Below are positions 21,830 to 40,270 of a DNA stretch of 64,000 bases, one piece after another (within the stretch, counting starts at the first letter, position 1; every line of letters starts with the position of its first letter). The position numbers and the translations under genes are program-made. This stretch comes from Pohlia nutans (Eukaryota; Streptophyta; Bryopsida; Bryales; Mniaceae). Under the pieces are notes generated by a model, which made no database searches, was not told where the DNA came from, and was given only the letters and a program-made list of their open reading frames with translations. The stretch spans positions 1,116,001 through 1,180,000 of the forward strand of contig CM040106.1 of NCBI GenBank assembly GCA_022496805.1, written 5' to 3'.

Positions 21830-22575
21830 CCGTAAGGCCGTCTAGTAGTAAACAAACTAACTATCGCCAAGGGACGGAGAAGGCCGTCTAGTAGACGGGT
21901 TGCCAATGAACAAACAAGGCCGTCCAGTAGACGGCCCTTAGCTGAACGATGGATAGGCCGTCTAGTAGACGGGTCATATAAGGACGGATAGGCAGTTCAA
22001 TAAATGGACCGTTGCCAAGGGACAGATAGGCCGTCTATTAAACGGGTTGGCTGTGGTCAAGGGACGGACAAGGTCGTTTAGTAAATGGCCCATCGGCAAG
22101 GGACGGATAGGCCGTTTAGTAGACGGGCCGTCGCCAAAGGAACAATAAGCTAGTAAACGAACTGGCCACCGTCGAGGGCCGTCGCCAAAGGATGGACAAG
22201 GCCGTCCAAAGAGCCTTCAAGGGCCTCCCTTTAGACGGACAAAGCCGTTTAGTAGACGGCCCAATGCCAAAGGATGAATAGGTAGGTCGTTTAGTAGATA
22301 GGTTGGCCGTCGCCACAGACAAAGCCGTCTCCAAGGGACGGACAAGGCCGTCTAAGGGCCGTTCAAGGCCGTCGCCAAGGGCCGTCCGTCGCCAAGGGAA
22401 GACAAGGCCGTCTCCAAGGGACGGACAAAGCCGTCTAAAGGGCTGTCTAGGCCGTCGCCAAGGGACAGACAAGGCCATCTCCAAGGGACAGACAAGGCCG
22501 TCTAGAGGCCGTCCAAGGCGGTCGCCAAGGGCCGTCCAAGGCCGTCGCTAAGGGCCGTCCAGTGGACGGCCTTGG
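21830..22575. repeat. Block of short GC-rich palindromes (CCGTCTAGTAGACGG type)
   Basis: The odd-centred palindrome CCGTCTAGTAGACGG and variants recur at about 21890, 21925, 21960, 22030, 22075, 22110, 22245 and 22290. The block ends with a perfect GCCGTCCAGTGGACGGC at about 22555-22571. Between copies run GGGACGGA(C/T)AAGGCCGTC words, so half-sites occur on both strands. The minus-strand ORF here is compositional. Confidence 0.75.
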
Positions 22576-22579
22576 ATGA

Positions 22580-22750
22580 AATTCATCCAAAAAAGTTACT
22601 GCGGGTAAATTAAAAAAGGTAAAATTTTCGATGATTTTTACCTTCGCGTCAGGATGCAGACGCAATCTTGACGCGTCAGGACGTGTCATGACTGACGCGT
22701 CACGACATACTGACGGAATCAGCGGGGTCACGTCAGAATAGACAACCTTG
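22580..22750. other. Linker with TGACGCGTCA palindromes
   Basis: Two TGACGCGTCA palindromes (near 22672 and 22695) sit among further TGACG/CGTCA half-sites. Such words can be bZIP (CRE-like) sites, but here they more likely reflect the repetitive composition. Confidence 0.4.
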
Positions 22751-23880
22751 GTCTCGGCCCCAAGGGTGCATCCACAGTGCTTCGTTTGATCAAATTGCAT
22801 ATCTTGGTGATCAGCACAACGAGCAAGAGGACACATTAACACAAACATAACGAGTTTTACTAGATCAAGAGGGGCGAGGCGCATATGAGGTCTCGGCCCC
22901 GAGGATGCACCTAGAGTGGTCGCCTTTGATCTAGTCGCTTATCACCACATCGAGTACAATTAGCAAAAAGGCGATATCAACACGAACATAACAACTTTAA
23001 ATAGATCAAGAAGGGCAGGGCTCATATCGGGTCTCCGCCCCGAGGTTGCACCCAAGTTGCACCCCCTTTGATCAAGTTGCCTATCGTCACAATGTGCAAA
23101 TTTTTATTTTTTTCAATTTTTAAAAATTCATAAACGAGCAATTAGATGATCACTAGATCAAAGTGTGACAATGTAGTTGTGGTCTTGGACCCGAGAGTGC
23201 ATCCATGGTGAACCCTCTTGATCAAATTGCCTATCATCACGATGTGCAAAATTTTTTTTTTTTTTTTTCAGTTTTTAAAAATTTATAAACGAGCAATTAA
23301 ATGATCACTAGATCAAGGTGTCACGCAGTAGTTGTGGTCTCAGACCTGAGACCCCACTTTCACCCTAACCTCTTGATCAAGGTCTTCATTTGAAATCATG
23401 CATTCTTTTTAATAGATCTACAATTTTAATTTTCTAACAAAATCGTGTGGTTTTTAGTTGGCAGTTTTTTCACTGCAGACTTTGGATATTTTTAATGATA
23501 CATGTGAAAAAAAAATCAAATTTTTTTTGCATTTTATCATAGAGAGTAATTTTTACATGTAGAGTTTTTTTCAAAAAATTAATTTTAATTTTAATTTTTT
23601 AACTATCAATTTGGGCAATCTCTAGAATCCAGATAAAAAAAAGGCGGGGCTCATATGGGTCTCGACCCCAAGGGTGCATTCATGGTTCCCCTTTTGATCA
23701 AGTTGCCTATCATCACGATGTGAATTTTTATTTTTTTTCAGTGTTTTCAATTTTAAAACGAGCAATTTGGGCGATCTCTAAATTAAAGTGTTACGCCGTA
23801 GATGTGGTCTCGAGCCTGAGAACTCACTTTCATTCCAACCTCTTGATCAAGGTCTTGGTCTTTTGTTGTAGATCATGCAT
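22750..23880 (+). repeat. Diverged tandem repeat, ~140-155 bp unit
   Basis: Units are anchored by GGTCTCGGCCCC-like words at 22751, 22889, 23030, about 23181 and 23335, with degenerate ones at 23658 and 23805. Each is followed by GATCAAGTTGCCTATC(A/G)TCAC-like sequence. Later units are longer, with T-rich insertions. It is non-coding. Confidence 0.75.
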
Positions 23881-23959
23881 GTTTTTTTATGTATGAAGAA
23901 TTTTGTTTATTTTTAACAAAGTCGATTTTATTAATAAGCCCCTCTCCCACCCCAACGTA

Positions 23960-25150
23960 TTGATTAAGTCCGTGATTTTGAATTTGTACAACTATAGACA
24001 ATTTCACCACGACGCGCACCCAGGCCACTTCACCACTACAGCCTAGGGTCAACACCAATACCCCAAACCTTATCATGAGCATCAAGGAAATTTTGCACAC
24101 ATCATGATTGCAAGGAGCACGTGACACAATGCTAGTAGGGTAAGTCCATCATAACGAGTATCCCACAACCCAAAGTTTATTGAAGAAATTTGATCAAGTG
24201 GATGGGGCTTCAATAAGCTCTCGATATTGAGGGCTCATCCATGGTCTACGAGTTTGATAAAAAAAAAATTGACTTAAGCCCCCACTGGGTCGAGAGACCC
24301 AAGTCTAGAATGAACAGCAACACAAACACGATCATCACAACGCGCACCCGGACGACACCACCACCATGGCCTAGGACCCAAACTAACACGTCAAGCCCAA
24401 GGACGAGCATCTACAAGATAATCTTGCATCAACATCACCACAAAAAGTAAGTGACGGCAACGCAAGTAGGGTGAGCTCAACATAACGAGTACCCCACAAC
24501 CTAAAGTTTGTCAATAACATTTGATGAAGTGGATGGGGCACAAATGAGCTCTCGGCACCAAGGGCTCATCCATGGCCTATTGGTTTGATTCAAAGCAAAC
24601 CTATACGAGCTTCTGCTGGGACTAGAAATCAAAGATGAGGTTTAAAAAGACTACCAATACAATCACCTCATCACACATCCAAGCTAAGTCACCACCATAG
24701 CCAAACCATCACCACATGCCCTAAGACGAGTATCAACAAGATAATTATGCACTCATCACCATTACTGTGACTAAAAATTCAAACGCAGAATTTCCAAAAC
24801 AATCAACACGATCATCATGATATGCACCACTGCCACAATTCCACCACGGCCAAGGGCATAGACCAGCAAATCAAGCCCCAAAACTTCAAGCCCCAAAACG
24901 AGCATCATCAAGATGAGCACTTGACGAGTTGACGGCAATATAAGTAGGGTTAGCTTGTCGTGACGAGTACTCCTCCACCAAGAGTTCATTCAAAAACTTG
25001 ATCAATCACAATGGGGCTCCAATGGGCTTTCAATACCGAGGACTTATCCATGACCTAGAACTAACTTGATGAAAAACAAATTCACCAGTCCCCCCTAGGA
25101 CTAGACATCCAAATCCTAAATTTGCAAGATGACTTGCACAAACAGCACGA
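23960..25150 (+). repeat. Diverged long tandem repeat, ~330-470 bp unit
   Basis: The block AGTAGGGT(A/G)AG...ATAACGAGTA...GATGGGGC...GGGCTCATCCATGG recurs at about 24137, 24465 and 24940. Between are CACCACCA-rich stretches (GACGCGCACC and similar). The family resembles the preceding tandem repeat in style but not in sequence. No gene. Confidence 0.65.
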
Positions 25151-25740
25151 CGCACACATGTTATCGGTAAATTAGGAGCTACCGGTAGGTCTATTGATAT
25201 GATTTTTTACCCCAGTAGTTTTCCAAGTTACCACAAAAAGGAGATCTAAGAATTTTTGTTTTTACCAATCTGACCTCTCTGTTAGATTTGGTTGTACTGT
25301 TGTATAAAAGCAATGGAGCCAAACTCATTGGCACGACACATATTCCAAGATACACAATTACTTTGTCATAATTCTTTCTCCTTTTGCTACTTCTGCTTAC
25401 CAAATAGCCCCTTCCTGATATTTTTGCTTAGGATTCTAATCTGAATACGCTGTCTTGGAAGACTACCGAGCCAGTACCGGTAAGGTTATTGCCTTAGAAT
25501 TTATGTGCTCACTGATTTTCCTTCTTCCTTGTAGCTTTTACTCCCTCCGGAGTAGTGAATTTAACAGTCATTTACTGCTAGTCATTTTACAGTCATGAAC
25601 CACTACTGACGGCGGACGAACTTCTGATACCTCGGGAACATCAAACTGCGTGACACCCACACTCTTCCACATGACAGCGCCCTTCTTCCGACTGGGTACT
25701 GCAGATTCCAACGGGTACCGATGATGATGTGATACTGACA

Positions 25741-26393
25741 GAGGAAGAGTGCGAATGGTTTTGCTCACATGCATTCCTTCAATCTTTGGCGCTTTAGGAA
25801 CGTCTCCAAGAACTACCACTCGAAGATGCAACCGATTAAGAACTTTTTGCCGCCCTCAAACCTCCACCTCAACTGGACTTCACGTTAGCAAAGTCTCGAC
25901 TCCAACTTCCACATTTACGCTTACGACAACTTCGACAAAACCGAGGACATGCTCTATCCATTCACCATACGGTTGCACCACAACATCTCCTAGGACGTCA
26001 ATACCCTGCAGGACAACAATATTTTGGGCCAATGACATTTTCACATCCGCACTAATCACAACTTCGGATCATATCCAAAATACCACCAACAAACCCACTG
26101 GTTTTTACACAGCAACTCTTTCCAACACGACCGCTCCAAGGTATCCAACCTACCGGCATCACTTAGACAACTAGCATCCAAGTTCCACCGCGTTTTGCAG
26201 CTCCAAACCCATTCTCGACCACTCATACAACGCCACTATCGGACGCCACCCTACCAGCCAGGTTCTACGGTCTTCTTTGCGACCTCAAGCAGAACGATAG
26301 CCTCTTGCGTCGCAATGCAGATAATCTTTCAGAGGTACTTGGCCATGTTGGCCATTATACTGCAATCGATGAATCCATGTGTTGTGAGACCTA
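25741..26393 (+). pseudogene. Unknown protein, single frame with Q-to-stop changes
   Basis: One frame reads through 650 bases with no frameshift and four internal stops (TAG, TAA, TAA, TAG) before TAA 26391-26393. Each fits a lost CAG or CAA glutamine codon. The translation is protein-like, with stretches such as RLQELPLEDATD, QLDFTLAKSRLQLPHLRL and LLRRNADNLSEVLGHVGHY. A preceding segment (from about 25600) may belong to it but has more stops. Function and family are not recognised; a transposon-encoded protein is likely from context. Confidence 0.55.
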
Positions 26394-32599
<6,206 letters not shown>

Positions 32600-32600
<1 letters not shown>

Positions 32601-35437
32601 AAGTAGAATTATACAAAGCCAAACTTTGGTTAATGACTTCAATCTGAGCTGATGGAATTTTGATCATGCACTTGATAGTACCTCGTTTGATTTTGGACTT
32701 CCATGCTGTCGTCAAAGCACTTGTTTCTTCCTAAAGTGGACGTTCCATTTCATCGACCTTTCGGCGCAAACCTCTTGTCGTATCCCATCCAGTGTAGTAG
32801 TCTTGGACATTTTGATCCCTTGATGTTGGACGAAAGTACTGAATGAGCACACAATTTGGTCTTTTATAGTTAGAGTTAGGATCAGACAACGCTATCGCAA
32901 TCCAAACTAGCCGAGTGTCACTATCTGCAGGTCGGATTGCAACGAAGTAGCCTTCGTAAAGGTCCCGATCCACCCTGAATGATGGCAATAGACGACCCCG
33001 CAACTGCCCAACGTAAATGTCATCCTCTGCAAACTCTTCTCAAATGTCACCATCTTTTGCGTATTGATCCTGCACAATCGCTTCAAGCCGAGTTGTCGGC
33101 CAAAAGCCGTCTTTCAAAACATTCGACGGTGGTGGAGGCTCTTGAAGCGCTACCTTCACGGCCCGCCAATAATGAATCAAGTGCTTATAGCGTCTTCTGA
33201 ATTCCTCGGTGAGGTCCCCATTGCACAAGTTCTCCTAGTATATGATAAATCTAAATATACCTTTCGAGATGTCTTCCACGTTCTTCATTGGATGTTGTGC
33301 AACTAGAATTGGCACTCCACGGGGCCACAAACTCCTACCTTCCAAATCTTCCTTCCACAATTTCATCTCTCCACCTTCTTTGGCAACCGGTCTACGTTCG
33401 TGCAAAACATCTTGTACTTCTAGACGGGACACCCATTGGGATCAAGGTAGAACTTAAATTGTTGTGCCTAGGTGTGTCCTACGTGTGCTTCATCTCCCTC
33501 CATAATACTACCTTCGATGAAACCCTTGAAATCGGGCATTTCTTCGACAAGGTGAGGGATAGTGGGGATAAATTCCTTGTCCATGAAGGACTTCATGAGC
33601 AAAGGAATTGTAGGAAAGTTTTCCTTCCGTAAAAAAATTGTTTTGAAATCATCAACGCATCAACGTCGTCGTGGGTGTGACCCACTATCATAAAATTCAC
33701 ACATATTTCACAAAATATTTTTTTTGCAACGAAAAGAGACCAAAAACAGAAAACATATCTATTCTTGTTGTCCCCGGTAGCTTTGTCCACTTGCACATGG
33801 AGGATGGGTGGAAAAGGAGTTGCTAGAGGAGAGGTTGCAGCGGTCGGTCGCAGCGATGGTTAACAAGTCACTGCTCCCTTAAGCACAACATCAAACAAAG
33901 GGGATGACCTTGATCCCAAAAAAAATTCTCGAGATGCAAACTTTAGAGGCAATTCTAGATCCTGCAACAACTTGGCCATTGAGCTGATAGTGGAATTGGA
34001 ATCATGTGAGAATAGATCTAGGTCGTAATGCGCATAGCGCACATTAGCATGGCCATGTGTAAGCATACTAGTAACAGAAACTTGTAACTCCACAACGCCA
34101 TCAAATTCTTTGCTCCTGTGGGAGAAAATCGAAGAAGCCGTTCTTGCATGGTCCATCTTATCATGCATGATTGTGAGACATTCGTGGGGGAAGTTCTGGG
34201 ACCAGTAGTGGTTGGCGTAATACAACTTCCGGTGTGCATGCGCAAGAGTCAAATGATTGTCTAATCTCTTAGCCCATATCAACGCTTGCTGGGATCCAGC
34301 TATTGATCCCCTTTTTAGAGAATGATGTTTGTCGCACGTTGCGCACCGAGCAAAATTATCGCCTGATTTCTTTGCGTCGAATTCACTGAAGTTGGCTGCC
34401 CAAATCTTGCTCAAGTTAGAAGGCAGGACTTCCTTCAATCCAATGCTTGCATTCATCGCGTTGAGTTCGGGATTGATGTCTTTCCACGAAAAGGTAGCTA
34501 GCAGAATCATGGATACGACCATGTCCTTGGATTTCAGCGTCCTTGTACGATGGGACCTGTGGTCCGCGTTGTTTTTTAGAACGCATCGTAGTGTCACGGT
34601 GGCTTAAGGGGTGTGATTGCGAAGCTTTGTCATTCCCATATTTTCATGTGGATGAACTTGCCGTCCCTGCACTGAGTATGCTTCGAAATGGTAGAATGTT
34701 GCTTCGGGGACACCTGCAACATGTAGCCATGCTCGTAAGCAAACATCAATACCTTCAATAGTCACAATTCTCCGGTTTTGAAAGTCGCAATGAATCTGTC
34801 TGTGGATGTCCATCTTCATGTGGAAACTGGATAGGAAATAGGTGCCTTGATATATACGTTTGGGGAAGGTACAAATCTGGTCTCTTGGAAAGGGTTGAAG
34901 GAAATTCTTGCTGCAACAAACTCTGCTAGTGACAGAGAGTGATTGACTCTTCAGAGAGAAGTTGCTGCAATTTGACGGAATCTCCTGGGGCGGATTCCTC
35001 ATTGTACTGGAATACCTTGAGGACCCTGCGGAAGAGGGCCGCGTTAGACTAGCTTGGCAACATTTCCAATTGTTGCAAATTTCATGGTCTTGGAAGCTTG
35101 TTCTATTGATATGGACAAGCCAAATTGGCCATGCCCGCAATGAGTGCCTCCATTCGCAAGGGATGTCTGCTTCAAAATGACTCCGAACTATGTGAACAAC
35201 ATCGTGAGTGTTACAAAATGCATCGTTCGCACCGAGGCGAAGGTCCGAGCTCACGCTATGACAAGTTCTGTCTACAATATGCAAGCCGTTGTCATTGTAT
35301 AGAGTGACACAATGTGTATTCCATAGACATTGCGGATTGCCTACACAATCCGGAACCTCGACGTCCATTGTGTGTTGGACCTCAGCTTCTTCGTCGGGAG
35401 AGTCGATTCCAACAATTATAATACGTGTAGGGTCCAT
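32600..35437 (-). pseudogene. DUF7869-type protein gene, decayed copy 1
   Basis: Read on the minus strand, 35437-33593 is one frame (about 615 codons) broken only by TAA at 34604-34606 and 33857-33859. After one frameshift a second frame runs on to about 32600 with more stops. Order: a CC...C...F segment, C-x2-C (CATC, about 34338), MHDKMD (34151-34165), SMLTHGHA, DNKNR (33758-33772), GHTHDDVDA (about 33655-33683), then a C-terminal module with G(Y/D)xxxxRPxDxxxxxW. This order and these motifs match, from memory, the eukaryotic family labelled DUF7869. The D..., DNKNR and H(D/E)D pattern suggests a DDE/RNase H-like transposase, which is inference. It is homologous to 43093-44972. Confidence 0.75.
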
Positions 35438-35528
35438 GGCACCGATAGAGGACTTATAGACTTCTGAAAGATTGCATGCACTTGAAGTCAGAATTTTATG
35501 CTAGAAAGATGGCCTCCACTATGCTTGA

Positions 35529-36401
35529 TTAGCTCGAGTCGATCTAAATGTTAGAATCGTATTATAGACTCATAAACCCGTGCAAGACTGTGTATAGTGA
35601 GAGAATGAAAGATTTTAAAAAGATATCAGAGATATGAGTTTAGCGTATCCGTAAATTACTGTGTTGTGAGCTTTTGGGTACATCATCAAGTATGTTTAAA
35701 ATCAAGTTGATTTACTACATATTCAAATTTTGTATTAGCCACAGGCAAGTTAGGTTTGTTCGGCGGTTGTAGAGTTGTGCTGTGTATTTAGTTTAGGTCA
35801 ACTTGACCTAAATTGTCTTGATTTCAGGATTATACTCAGAGAATGGAGTGGCTCTTGTTAGATCCAAGTATCATGGCAATTTAGGTCGGATCGAGCTAAA
35901 CAAACCTAAAAAAATGGCACCGGAATGCGGTCAAATGACTACTGACCAAGTAGAGTCTCTTGTTTAGGTCAACACAAGCTGAATTGCAGTATTGAAGTTA
36001 GTGATATAACTTAGAGGTAACTCTGTATACAAAAGATCAAGGGCCATTGCAGTTTAGGTCGAGTCGAGGGGCAATAATTAGCTTGGGGTATCACTTTTTG
36101 GACACACTAATTAGGTTATTTTTGTTTAAAACCTCCAAAGTTTGCCTAATTTGCTCATTTTGATCAAGTAAAAAGACCCTAAAATGAAAAAAATAAAATC
36201 CTGCACCTCAATGGAATCAAAATGTATATTTTCAAAGAGTTTATATTAAAAAAATCAATTTTTTTAGATCCATTCATAGATGTGTAAAAAAATGCTGAAT
36301 TTTGGGATTTGCAAGCTACATAGTGTACAATTCATTAATTTTTTTAATGCAAAAATAAATTATTTTGTACTCTACACAATTAGATGTAGGTCATATTCAA
36401 A

Positions 36402-36462
<61 letters not shown>

Positions 36463-37180
36463 TGATATTCCATTTGCTTGATTTCAAGGATTCTAGGTGA
36501 TTAGGACATTACTTACTTTTTCAACTAAAAAATCAAATAAAATTACTTTAAAATCTTTGATTGTAATCAAATTTTTTTTCCTTGATACATTATAAGTGTA
36601 GAAAACTAAAATCACATTTAATAAAGTCTTATTTTATTAAAATTAAAAAATATGTTTGTTTGACACACCAGCACATAGTGCAATTATCCCGAAGACAGCT
36701 TTTTTGGGTACTCCAACCATACCATCACCCCGAGCTAAATTTTCTCGATAGCAGATTTATATCCAGAGTATGGAGTAGCTCCAATTGTCATCGCGATTTA
36801 GGTCGAGTCGAGCTAAATTAACCCAAACAAATGGCAACGAAATCAGAATAGCATGTATATTGACCATGAAGAATCTCTTTCAACTTTAGGTTGACTCGAG
36901 TTGAACTGAATATATCGAAGTCAGTGACTACACAATTTAGGTCGGGTCGAGCTGCATTAATCACAGTGAAGGGATCCTGTATCTGCTTAGTTGGAAGTAA
37001 GTTGTTGTACTATACATTTTAGGTCGAGTTGAGCTAAACTAGAAAAAGATTCTTCTCCTTTGAAAGGTTAAATGAATTATTTGAGTACTATCCAGTTTAG
37101 GTTGAGTCGAGCTAATCATACATGGGTAAGTGGCTCTATTATTTATGCACTGGGAACGTATTCAGCTTGAGTCAAGCTAC
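35529..37180. repeat. Cluster of ~21-bp palindromes (TTTAGGTCGA / TCGAGCTAAA type)
   Basis: About eleven imperfect to perfect 21-bp palindromes with half-sites TTTAGGTCGA and TCGAGCTAAA. They start at 35529 (opposite orientation), 35792, 35880, 35963, 36053, 36797, 36885, 36936, 37018, 37096 and 37161. The copy at 35792 is a perfect odd-centred palindrome, TTTAGGTCAA-C-TTGACCTAAA. The DNA between copies is unrelated. The cluster begins just upstream of the DUF7869-type gene whose 5' end is at 35437. Confidence 0.8.
36406..36461. repeat. (TA)n microsatellite
   Basis: Uninterrupted TA alternation of about 55 bases inside the palindrome cluster. Confidence 0.95.
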
Positions 37181-37512
37181 TTTGTCTCGAAATTTACGGC
37201 GATAATGTTGGGAAGAAACAGCATTAATATTCTGCATTTCAAATGAAAGCAATAGCAACAGAACTCTGGACTTCAAATGAGAGCTACGGTTAATACATTT
37301 TGTAGGCAGTTAAAGGCTATTGTAATGCCTACAATAACATCACAATTGATCTGCACCTGAGTTTGAATCATATCTAAATTGAAGCAAGTATTCCCAATGA
37401 TAGTTTTTAAGCATTTCGTGCGCTAATCCTAAAACTTCAAGTTATAGAAAGATAGCAATCTCTTACCGAAAAAAGTCGAGAACACAACGTTTCTTGTAAC
37501 AATCCTACAGCC

Positions 37513-37900
37513 TCAGTGACGGTCTCCCGCGACTACACAAGCTTCTTGAATATTCAAGCGTTCTTTAAAATACAAGAGGTCATTTACAAACTTGAAATTG
37601 TTGCGATCAGTATTAGAGCGACGCTGAATATAAAAAACAAGACGATCCGTTGCTGATATTGCACGAACTTGGTCAAGAAATGATGAGTCAATCGGCATGG
37701 CCATAGTCGCTTCATGAACTCGAAATTGCTTGGTTTTTAGTAGAGTTGTTCGTTGTTGGTCATATGCAGCTTCTCCTTCTTTAGGCGCAAGATTGGATCT
37801 TCAAGACAAAGCATGTGATAAACCTTGTTGTTTCCCATGTTGATATGTGATGACAAAGTCAAAGAATGATAATCACATGTTCCAACGAGCTTGCCAACAA
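37513..37900 (-). pseudogene. Ty3/gypsy fragment: RNase H end and linker before integrase
   Basis: The minus-strand frame reads ARWNM*LSFFDFVITYxxGKQQGLSHALS*RS, then FKFVNDLLYFKERLN. These match the conserved gypsy blocks ARWxxxLxxFDFxIxYxxGKxNxxADALSR and FxxxDGLLYxKxRL. There are two internal stops, and the frame ends at 37513-37515, before the integrase zinc finger. Neither LTR is evident next to it. It is an isolated relic. Confidence 0.75.
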
Positions 37901-40019
37901 TTTAGTACACGAGCCGACCCGGTTAGGTAGGTTAGGTAGGTTAACTTTTAGGCTAGGTAGGCTAAACATTTTGCGTATAGAGTTTTTGAAGAAGTAAACG
38001 CTCAAGTCACACTAGGATAAAGGCTGAACTGTCGTGGGTGAGCTCCCTTGATTTTCAGATCCCGGGTTTGTAGGATCTGCGGGTTTTCCAGATCCGGGTG
38101 CTTTGGGCTCGCTACTTATCAAGGAATGTTCGCCATTCCTTGGATCTTTGTGTATCACTGTTTTCTTGTAAGTAAATGAGTGTAGATGCATTTCCCAGAA
38201 AACCGTGGTTGTGTGTGTTTATAGTTGTTTTTTGATTCATACAATGGTCCAACAAATCCGTTGGTGACCGAGAGGACTAACCGGGTTCTCGAGTGAGTTC
38301 AGTTTAGAGTCCGAGATTTAGATCTTGGGTGATTTAGTAGATGTTTGAAGGAGTGGTTTCTATGTCCGGTTGCAGGGGATAATCCGGGTTAGTGGCTGAG
38401 CGGTAGGAAAAGGTACTCTGGACTGCACAGAATTCGTGGACGAATAGTCCGGTAGAGGTACCAGCATTTGGATAGTTCGTGCAAGAGAGGAATACGGAAT
38501 TGCTAGAGTAAAGCAGGCCACTAGGAACCAAGTTTAATCCCGGACACCCCGGACAGTGTCCACCCGGATTAACAAGTCGTTGTAGTATATTGGAGGGGAG
38601 GGAAAACCGGGTTGCGCTTGTGTGACCGGCTATGGGTTGGGGGAAACTTGCAATTGAAGAACAATACGGTAAGTACTTGGAGTGTAGAGTTGTGTAAGTG
38701 TGACCGGAAGGTAGTGAAGTTCCCATCACTTAAATCAGTAGGGAGGAGTGTGTCTTTGAATCCAGCACTACTAATGCAAATGGAGAACCCTCTAAAGGAA
38801 ATCAAAGGTTAATTAAACCAGGTTAAGTTATAAAGGTGGACCGGAGAGAGAGGAGATGCGAAACGTCCTCCCCGGAAGAAAATCGGATCTAGCTGTCACT
38901 GGATGAGTCAGTAGGAAGGAGAAGATCCGATTTAGCACGGAAAGAGGGAGTTAGTCGCTGGTATTAGGGTAGGAGCAACCATTCCGGACTGATTTCCGAA
39001 CTAATTTCTGGAAGCATGTCACTTCACAGAATCTCCGCGGAACGATAACCTAGAAATCACCTCTACGAAACACGAAAAAGTGCGTTCTAGGGGAATATCT
39101 GGTATCACGTGATACGACAAGCCTGGTGATTGTTGTGAAATCTAGAAACAAAGTCCTCTATGTGGTTGGTCTTGATAGACAAGGCTTCAATGGCGTTGAG
39201 AACGGCGTCTAGTTTTGATTCAGCTAAATATGCAATGTTCGTATCTATAGTTCCCGACATCTTGAAATCACTCTAGAGAAGGAAACTAAAGAGTTTCATG
39301 ACGTGTTGAGACGATTTAAAGGTGGGTAATTCGCAACCTTTAAATGTTAATTTAACCCAATTTTAATGAAGGGTAATCTGCTCTTGATCAATAAAGAATT
39401 TTACAACATATAAAAATACTAGCCCAGAGGAGGGTAATCCGCAACCCCTAGTATGCTCTAATACTTTCAAGAAAGGGGCAATCCACTCTTATCAACAAAG
39501 AACAAGCTTTAGTATTGTCAATGTCATTCTTGTCAAACTGTCAGCGACATAGGAACTCAAAAACAAGAAGAAGAGAACAAGAATTAGAACTCAAGAACAA
39601 GAAGTGCAGTAATACACAATAGTGGTTCTTAAGAAATTTGCTGAAATGAATCGATACTTGAACAAGATACACGACAAGGCAACACTCTAAGTTACTCCTA
39701 AACTGGTGTTGACGAGACTGAGGAGTCCCTCATCTCGTCCCCTATATATACTAGTACTGTAAGGCTTTGAAGACGTTCAAAGAAAAGCTTCTAGTTCCTA
39801 AGGAAAACTTATATTTAACTAATTATGGACAATTGTGCTAATTATGGACAAATTCATACAATTTATGACGGTGAAATATGTCCCAAAATTGTAGATAAAC
39901 CCCAAAATGAGGAAGCAAAAATTAGAAAACACTTGAATATAAAAAAATTATGAACACATTCACCAAATAGTATCACTGGCCCGCCAAAACATTTTCCATA
40001 GAAACCAAGCCCATTAAAA
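37901..40019. other. Non-coding, retroelement-like in places
   Basis: A GGTTAGGTA minisatellite lies at about 37920-37975. Bases 38000-38800 are unusually rich in CCGG and CCGGGTT words. A perfect TATCACGTGATA palindrome, containing the CACGTG G-box core, lies at 39103-39114. No long ORF. Confidence 0.4.
39105..39260 (-). CDS. Short 51-residue ORF, possible gag-like start
   Basis: ATG at 39260 and TGA at 39105-39107 on the minus strand. The peptide is helix-prone and starts MSGTIDTNIAYLAESKLDAV. It is preceded by a long leader-like stretch. It could be the broken beginning of a retrotransposon gag or a chance ORF. Confidence 0.25.
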   Translation of the reverse strand: MSGTIDTNIAYLAESKLDAVLNAIEALSIKTNHIEDFVSRFHNNHQACRIT

Positions 40020-40270
40020 CAATTAATGTAGAAAAAACTAAGGCAAACAAGTCAAAGAAAAGAATCGGCCGGCCTACAACACAATTATTACTAAATTAAC
40101 ATATACCCTAAACCCTAAACCCTAAACCCTAAACTCTAAACCCTAAACAAACAATTAATGTAGAGAAAACTAACGCAAGCAAGTCAAAAAAAAGTGTCGG
40201 TCGGCCTACGACACAATTATTACTAAATTAACCTATACCCTAAACCCTAGACCCTAAACCCTAAACAATG
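40020..40270. repeat. Tandem duplication ending in interstitial telomere repeats
   Basis: Two ~130-bp units start AATTAATGTAGA at about 40020 and 40153. Both contain an ATTATTACTAAATTAAC segment. Each ends in several CCCTAAA units (about 40105-40148 and 40233-40265), the Arabidopsis-type plant telomere repeat. Confidence 0.85.

Noticed and set aside
22116..22884. Basic/proline-rich ORFs on both strands
   Set aside because: They follow from repeated GGACGG/CCGTCC words in the palindrome block.
33040..33632. Plus-strand ORFs opposite the DUF7869-type copy 1
   Set aside because: The minus-strand readings align with the second copy at 43-44 kb; the plus-strand ones do not.
38230..38330. Possible LTR end and primer site (GTTGGTGACCGAGAGG)
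   Set aside because: No partner LTR, target duplication or matching tRNA could be identified.
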